A stretch of DNA of 64,000 nucleotides from contig JODU01000003.1 in the NCBI GenBank assembly GCA_000720845.1, positions 1-64,000 on the forward strand, written 5' to 3'. This document shows positions 61,165-64,000 of the stretch, in pieces. The notes beneath the pieces were generated by a model. That model was not told the DNA's origin, searched no databases, and saw nothing but the letters and a program-made list of their open reading frames with translations. This stretch comes from Kitasatospora aureofaciens (GTDB taxonomy: Bacteria > Actinomycetota > Actinomycetes > Streptomycetales > Streptomycetaceae). The position numbers and the translations under genes are program-made. How positions within the stretch are numbered: the stretch's first letter is position 1; each line of letters begins with the position of its first letter.

Positions 61165-61862
61165 ACGGCTTCTTCGACATACCGAGCGACCTCGACAACA
61201 CCTACTTCGGACTGATCGGCCTGCATCTGCGCGAGGCGCTGCTGCCGGTCCTGGCCGGGCTGCTCGCCGCGCTGCCCCTCGCCCAGCTGTGCGTGCGCTT
61301 CCGCTGGCTGTACCCGCCGGTGCTCGGGGTGACGACCGTCTTCTACGCCATCCCCTCGCTGGCCGTCTTCGTGGTCCTCATCGACTACACCGGCCAGACC
61401 GAGATGACCGTGATGATCCCGCTGGCCGTGTACAGCCTGGTGGTGCTCGTCCCGGCGATCGTCGACGGCGTGCGGTCGGTGCCCGAGGAGACCCTGGCCG
61501 CGTCCACCGCCATGGGCTTCGGGCCCGTCAGGCGCTACCTCCAGGTGCAGCTGCCGATCGCCGTGCCCGCGATCCTCGCCGGACTGCGGGTGGCCGTGTC
61601 GGCGAGCATCTCCCTGGTCAGCGTCGGCGCCCTCATCGGCAACCAGGGCGCCCTCGGCAACCTGCTCGCGGACGCCCAGAAGTACGGCCGGCCCGAACTG
61701 GCGGTCAACTCCGTCCTCACCACCGCCGTACTGGCCGTCCTGTGCGACGCGCTCCTCGTCCTGGCCCGGAACCTGCTGACCCCGTGGCTGCCCCGGGGCA
61801 AGCGGCAACGCCCGAAGGACGCCGCCGCGCGGCCCGAGCCCGAGGAGGCGGCGGCCCGGTGA
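61161..61862 (+). CDS. osmoprotectant ABC transporter permease 1
   Basis: A 233-residue membrane protein from GTG 61161. The inner-membrane component signature is STAMGFGPVRRYLQVQLPIAVPAILAGLR. VFYAIPSLAVFVVLID and SASISLVSVGALIGNQGALG also fit the OpuCB/D type. It overlaps both neighbours by 4 nt. Confidence 0.92.
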   Translation: MNGFFDIPSDLDNTYFGLIGLHLREALLPVLAGLLAALPLAQLCVRFRWLYPPVLGVTTVFYAIPSLAVFVVLIDYTGQTEMTVMIPLAVYSLVVLVPAIVDGVRSVPEETLAASTAMGFGPVRRYLQVQLPIAVPAILAGLRVAVSASISLVSVGALIGNQGALGNLLADAQKYGRPELAVNSVLTTAVLAVLCDALLVLARNLLTPWLPRGKRQRPKDAAARPEPEEAAAR

Positions 61863-62524
61863 ACGTGCTCCACTTCGTCAACGCCTTCTTCAGCGACAGC
61901 GCCCACTGGCACGGCTACGACGGCATCCCCGCCCGCCTGCTGGAACACGTCCAGTACACGCTGATGGCCCTCGGCCTCGCCGCCGCCATCGGATTGCCCG
62001 CCGGGCTGCTGACCGGGCACACCGGGCGCGGTGGCAACGCCGTCGCCTTCGTCGCCACCGCCGCCCGCGCCCTGCCCAGCTTCGGACTGCTGGTGCTGAT
62101 CGCCGTCGGTGTCGGTATCGGTCTGCTGCCCGTGATGGTCCCGCTGGTCGTGCTCGCCGTCCCGCCGATCCTGGTGACCACCTACGAGGCCGTCCGCTCC
62201 GTCGACCCCTCCCCGGTGGACGCCGCGCGCGGCATGGGCATGCACGAGACCGGCATCCTCTTCCGGGTCGAACTGCCCGTCGCCCTCCCGCTGGTCCTCA
62301 GCGGGCTGCGCTCGGCCGCCATCCAGGTCGTGTCGACGGCGACCATCGCCGCCTACGTCAGCCTCGGCGGGCTCGGCCGCTACATCATCGACGGGCTCTA
62401 CCAGCGCGACTACGAGAAGGTGGTCGGCGGCGCCACGCTGGTCGCCCTCATGGCGCTCGTCACCCTCGCGGTGTTCTGGGCGGCCGGGCGGCTGGCCGTG
62501 TCGCCGGGGGTGCGCAGACGTTGA
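61859..62524 (+). CDS. osmoprotectant ABC transporter permease 2
   Basis: A 221-residue membrane protein from GTG 61859. It has the same permease signature: DAARGMGMHETGILFRVELPVALPLVLSGLR. IQVVSTATIAAYVSLGGLGRYI also fits. It pairs with permease 1 to form the membrane channel. It is 4 nt into the end of the previous gene. Confidence 0.92.
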   Translation: MNVLHFVNAFFSDSAHWHGYDGIPARLLEHVQYTLMALGLAAAIGLPAGLLTGHTGRGGNAVAFVATAARALPSFGLLVLIAVGVGIGLLPVMVPLVVLAVPPILVTTYEAVRSVDPSPVDAARGMGMHETGILFRVELPVALPLVLSGLRSAAIQVVSTATIAAYVSLGGLGRYIIDGLYQRDYEKVVGGATLVALMALVTLAVFWAAGRLAVSPGVRRR

Positions 62525-62598
62525 CGGCGCACGGCGGCGAAAAAACCGTAACCAGGCCGTTCTTGACTGATCGGCGACCGGATCGTTTGGATCGACGG

Positions 62599-63561
62599 AT
62601 GACTTTCACCGCGAAGAGCAGCAGGTCCAGGACTAGGCACACCGGCGCGGCGGCCGTCGCGCTCACCGCCGCCGCGGCGCTGCTCGCGGGCTGTTCCTCC
62701 GGCTCCGACGACACCTCCGACAACCCCCTCGCGGGTGACAAGGCGGAGGCAGGCACCGTCGTCGTCGGCTCGAACAACTTCGCCGAGAGCACCCTGCTCG
62801 CAGACATCTACGGGGAGGCGCTCAAGGCCAAGGGCCTCAAGGTCACCTACCAGCACAACATAGGCAGCCGCGAGACGACGTACGGCCTGATGAAGAACGG
62901 CTCCGTCACGGTGCTCCCGGAGTACAACGGCTCGCTGCTCGCCTACCTCGACCCGAAGGCCGAGCAGAAGTCCGTCGAGGAGGTGAACGAGGCGGCGAAG
63001 GGCAAGCTGGACAAGAAGCTGACGCTGCTGGAGTCGTCACCGGCCGAGAACAAGGACTCGGTGAGCGTCAACGCCGAGACCGCGAAGAAGTACGGCCTCA
63101 CCGCCGAGTCGACCCTCGCCGACCTCAAGGACGCCGCACCGGACCTGGTGATCGGCGGATCGCCCGAGTTCCAGACGCGTCAGCAGGGACTCAAGGGGCT
63201 GGAGTCGGTGTACGGCCTGAAGTTCAAGTCCTTCAAGGCGCTCGACGCGGGCGGTCCGCTGACCCAGTCGGCGCTGACCAAGAACACCGTGCAGGCGGCG
63301 GACGTCTTCACCACCGACCCCACCATCATCAAGGAGAAGTTCGTCGTCCTGAAGGACCCGGAGAACCTCTTCGGCCACGCGAACGTGACCCCGCTGGTCG
63401 CCAAGGAGGGCCTGGACAAGGAGGGCGTGGCCGCGCTGAACGCGGTCTCCGCCAAGCTGGACACCGAGACGCTCCTCGACCTGGACGCGCAGGTCCAGCT
63501 GGACAAGAAGGACCCGCTGGACGTGGCCAAGGCGTGGCTGAAGTCCGCGGGTCTGGTCTGA
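62599..63561 (+). CDS. osmoprotectant-binding lipoprotein (OpuCC/ProX-like)
   Basis: A 320-residue lipoprotein from ATG 62599; the longer frame upstream to 62521 would put the signal peptide too far in. The lipobox is ALLAGC near residue 33. The OpuAC-type domain reads VVVGSNNFAESTLLADIYGEALKAKG, YQHNIGSRETTYGLMKNGSVTVLPEYNGSLLAYL, and DVFTTDPTIIKEKFVVLKDPENLFG. It binds glycine betaine or a similar solute outside the membrane. Confidence 0.92.
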   Translation: MTFTAKSSRSRTRHTGAAAVALTAAAALLAGCSSGSDDTSDNPLAGDKAEAGTVVVGSNNFAESTLLADIYGEALKAKGLKVTYQHNIGSRETTYGLMKNGSVTVLPEYNGSLLAYLDPKAEQKSVEEVNEAAKGKLDKKLTLLESSPAENKDSVSVNAETAKKYGLTAESTLADLKDAAPDLVIGGSPEFQTRQQGLKGLESVYGLKFKSFKALDAGGPLTQSALTKNTVQAADVFTTDPTIIKEKFVVLKDPENLFGHANVTPLVAKEGLDKEGVAALNAVSAKLDTETLLDLDAQVQLDKKDPLDVAKAWLKSAGLV

Positions 63562-63582
63562 CGGACGCCCGGGGACGACTCG

Positions 63583-64000
63583 TCACGACGCCGCGGCCCC
63601 GGCCGCGGCGTCGATCAGCTGGTCGATCAGGGCGATGAGGACGTCCCGGCTGGAGGTCCGCTCCCGCGCGTCGCACAGCAGCACCTGCACGTGCTCCGGC
63701 AGCGCGAGGGCCTCGCGGATCTCCGCGGCCGGGTACGGATGCCGGCCGTGGAAGCCGTTGACGGCGACGACGAACGGAATGCCCCGCCGCTCGAAGAAGT
63801 CGATCGCGGCGAAGCTCGACTCGGGCCTGCGGACGTCGACCAGGACCACCGCGCCGAGCGCCCCGATCGCCAGGTCGTTCCACATGAACCAGAAGCGCTG
63901 CTGACCGGGCGTACCGAAGAGGTAGAGCACCACGTCCCGGCCGATGGTGATCCGGCCGAAGTCCAGGGCCACGGTCGTGGCCCGCTTCTCCTCGATCCCG
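63583..64000 (-). CDS. CvnD-like GTP/ATP-binding protein, partial (window edge)
   Basis: The visible C-terminal part, 139 residues, of a small GTPase-like protein. VLYLFGTPGQQRFWFMWNDLAIGA is the switch-II region, VVLVDVRRPESSFAAIDFF the next strand, and AVNGFHGRHPYPAAEIREAL the degenerate G4. This is typical of conservon CvnD proteins. The N-terminus lies beyond 64000. Confidence 0.88.
   Translation of the reverse strand, partial: GIEEKRATTVALDFGRITIGRDVVLYLFGTPGQQRFWFMWNDLAIGALGAVVLVDVRRPESSFAAIDFFERRGIPFVVAVNGFHGRHPYPAAEIREALALPEHVQVLLCDARERTSSRDVLIALIDQLIDAAAGAAAS

Overview
The window is high-GC actinobacterial chromosome, almost certainly Streptomyces. Supporting signs are the extreme G+C bias at third codon positions, many GTG starts, tight ATGA/GTGA translational coupling, DtxR-family (IdeR/DmdR) iron boxes, DasR-like dre palindromes, a rare TTA leucine codon, a CvnD-type GTPase at the right edge, and a dispersed Streptomyces-like hairpin repeat at the left edge. 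No tRNA, rRNA, CRISPR array, transposase or integrase was seen.

Layout. 1-461 is repeat-bearing non-coding DNA. 0.46-3.9 kb holds an Rsm22-like methyltransferase, an orphan NarL-type regulator, a small DUF6243 gene divergent from a TetR regulator (with a duplicated operator between them), and a primase/polymerase-domain protein. 3.9-13.4 kb is an iron and heme acquisition island: efeO-efeB-efeU plus a lipoprotein, hmuT-hmuU-hmuV, and divergent htaA genes, with two iron boxes. The second htaA breaks off at about 13,430 and joins a glycosyltransferase that lacks its own first ~32 residues. 13.4-20.4 kb carries three tandem GT2 genes, two of them with a CDP-glycerol glycerophosphotransferase (TagF-like) domain for wall teichoic-acid-type polymers. 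20.5-25.3 kb has a beta-oxidation pair (fadB-like, fadA-like) and RNase D. 25.5-28.4 kb has an atypical response regulator, a DUF3000 protein and hemE.

28.4-35.7 kb is the most unusual part. A family 3 glycoside hydrolase gene carries a 1-nt frameshift and dre-like sites. Next to it is a tightly coupled five-gene operon: PhyH-type dioxygenase, DUF6271 protein (with an in-frame TTA codon), ornithine-decarboxylase-like PLP enzyme, GNAT and MFS exporter. This looks like an undescribed small-molecule pathway, possibly linked to N-acetylglucosamine signalling and bldA.

35.8-64 kb is mostly housekeeping: rhomboid protease, CoA-disulfide-reductase-like flavoenzyme, DUF4349 lipoprotein, the late heme genes hemG/cgoX and hemQ/chdC, an S33 peptidase, a TIGR04222 membrane protein beside a DUF692 protein with a DUF2063-like tail, a Pth2-type peptidyl-tRNA hydrolase, a polysaccharide deacetylase, an FAD/Rieske oxidoreductase, PhoX, an SPFH protein, a carbonic anhydrase-SulP pair, a small secreted protein with a strikingly periodic promoter, ZapE, a RibD-like reductase, a Usp-like protein, murC, msrB, an osmoprotectant ABC transporter, and the start of a conservon.

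Heme is a recurrent theme: uptake (hmu, hta), the peroxidase EfeB and three synthesis genes (hemE, hemG, hemQ) lie within about 38 kb. All family assignments come from reading the translations; no database search was run.
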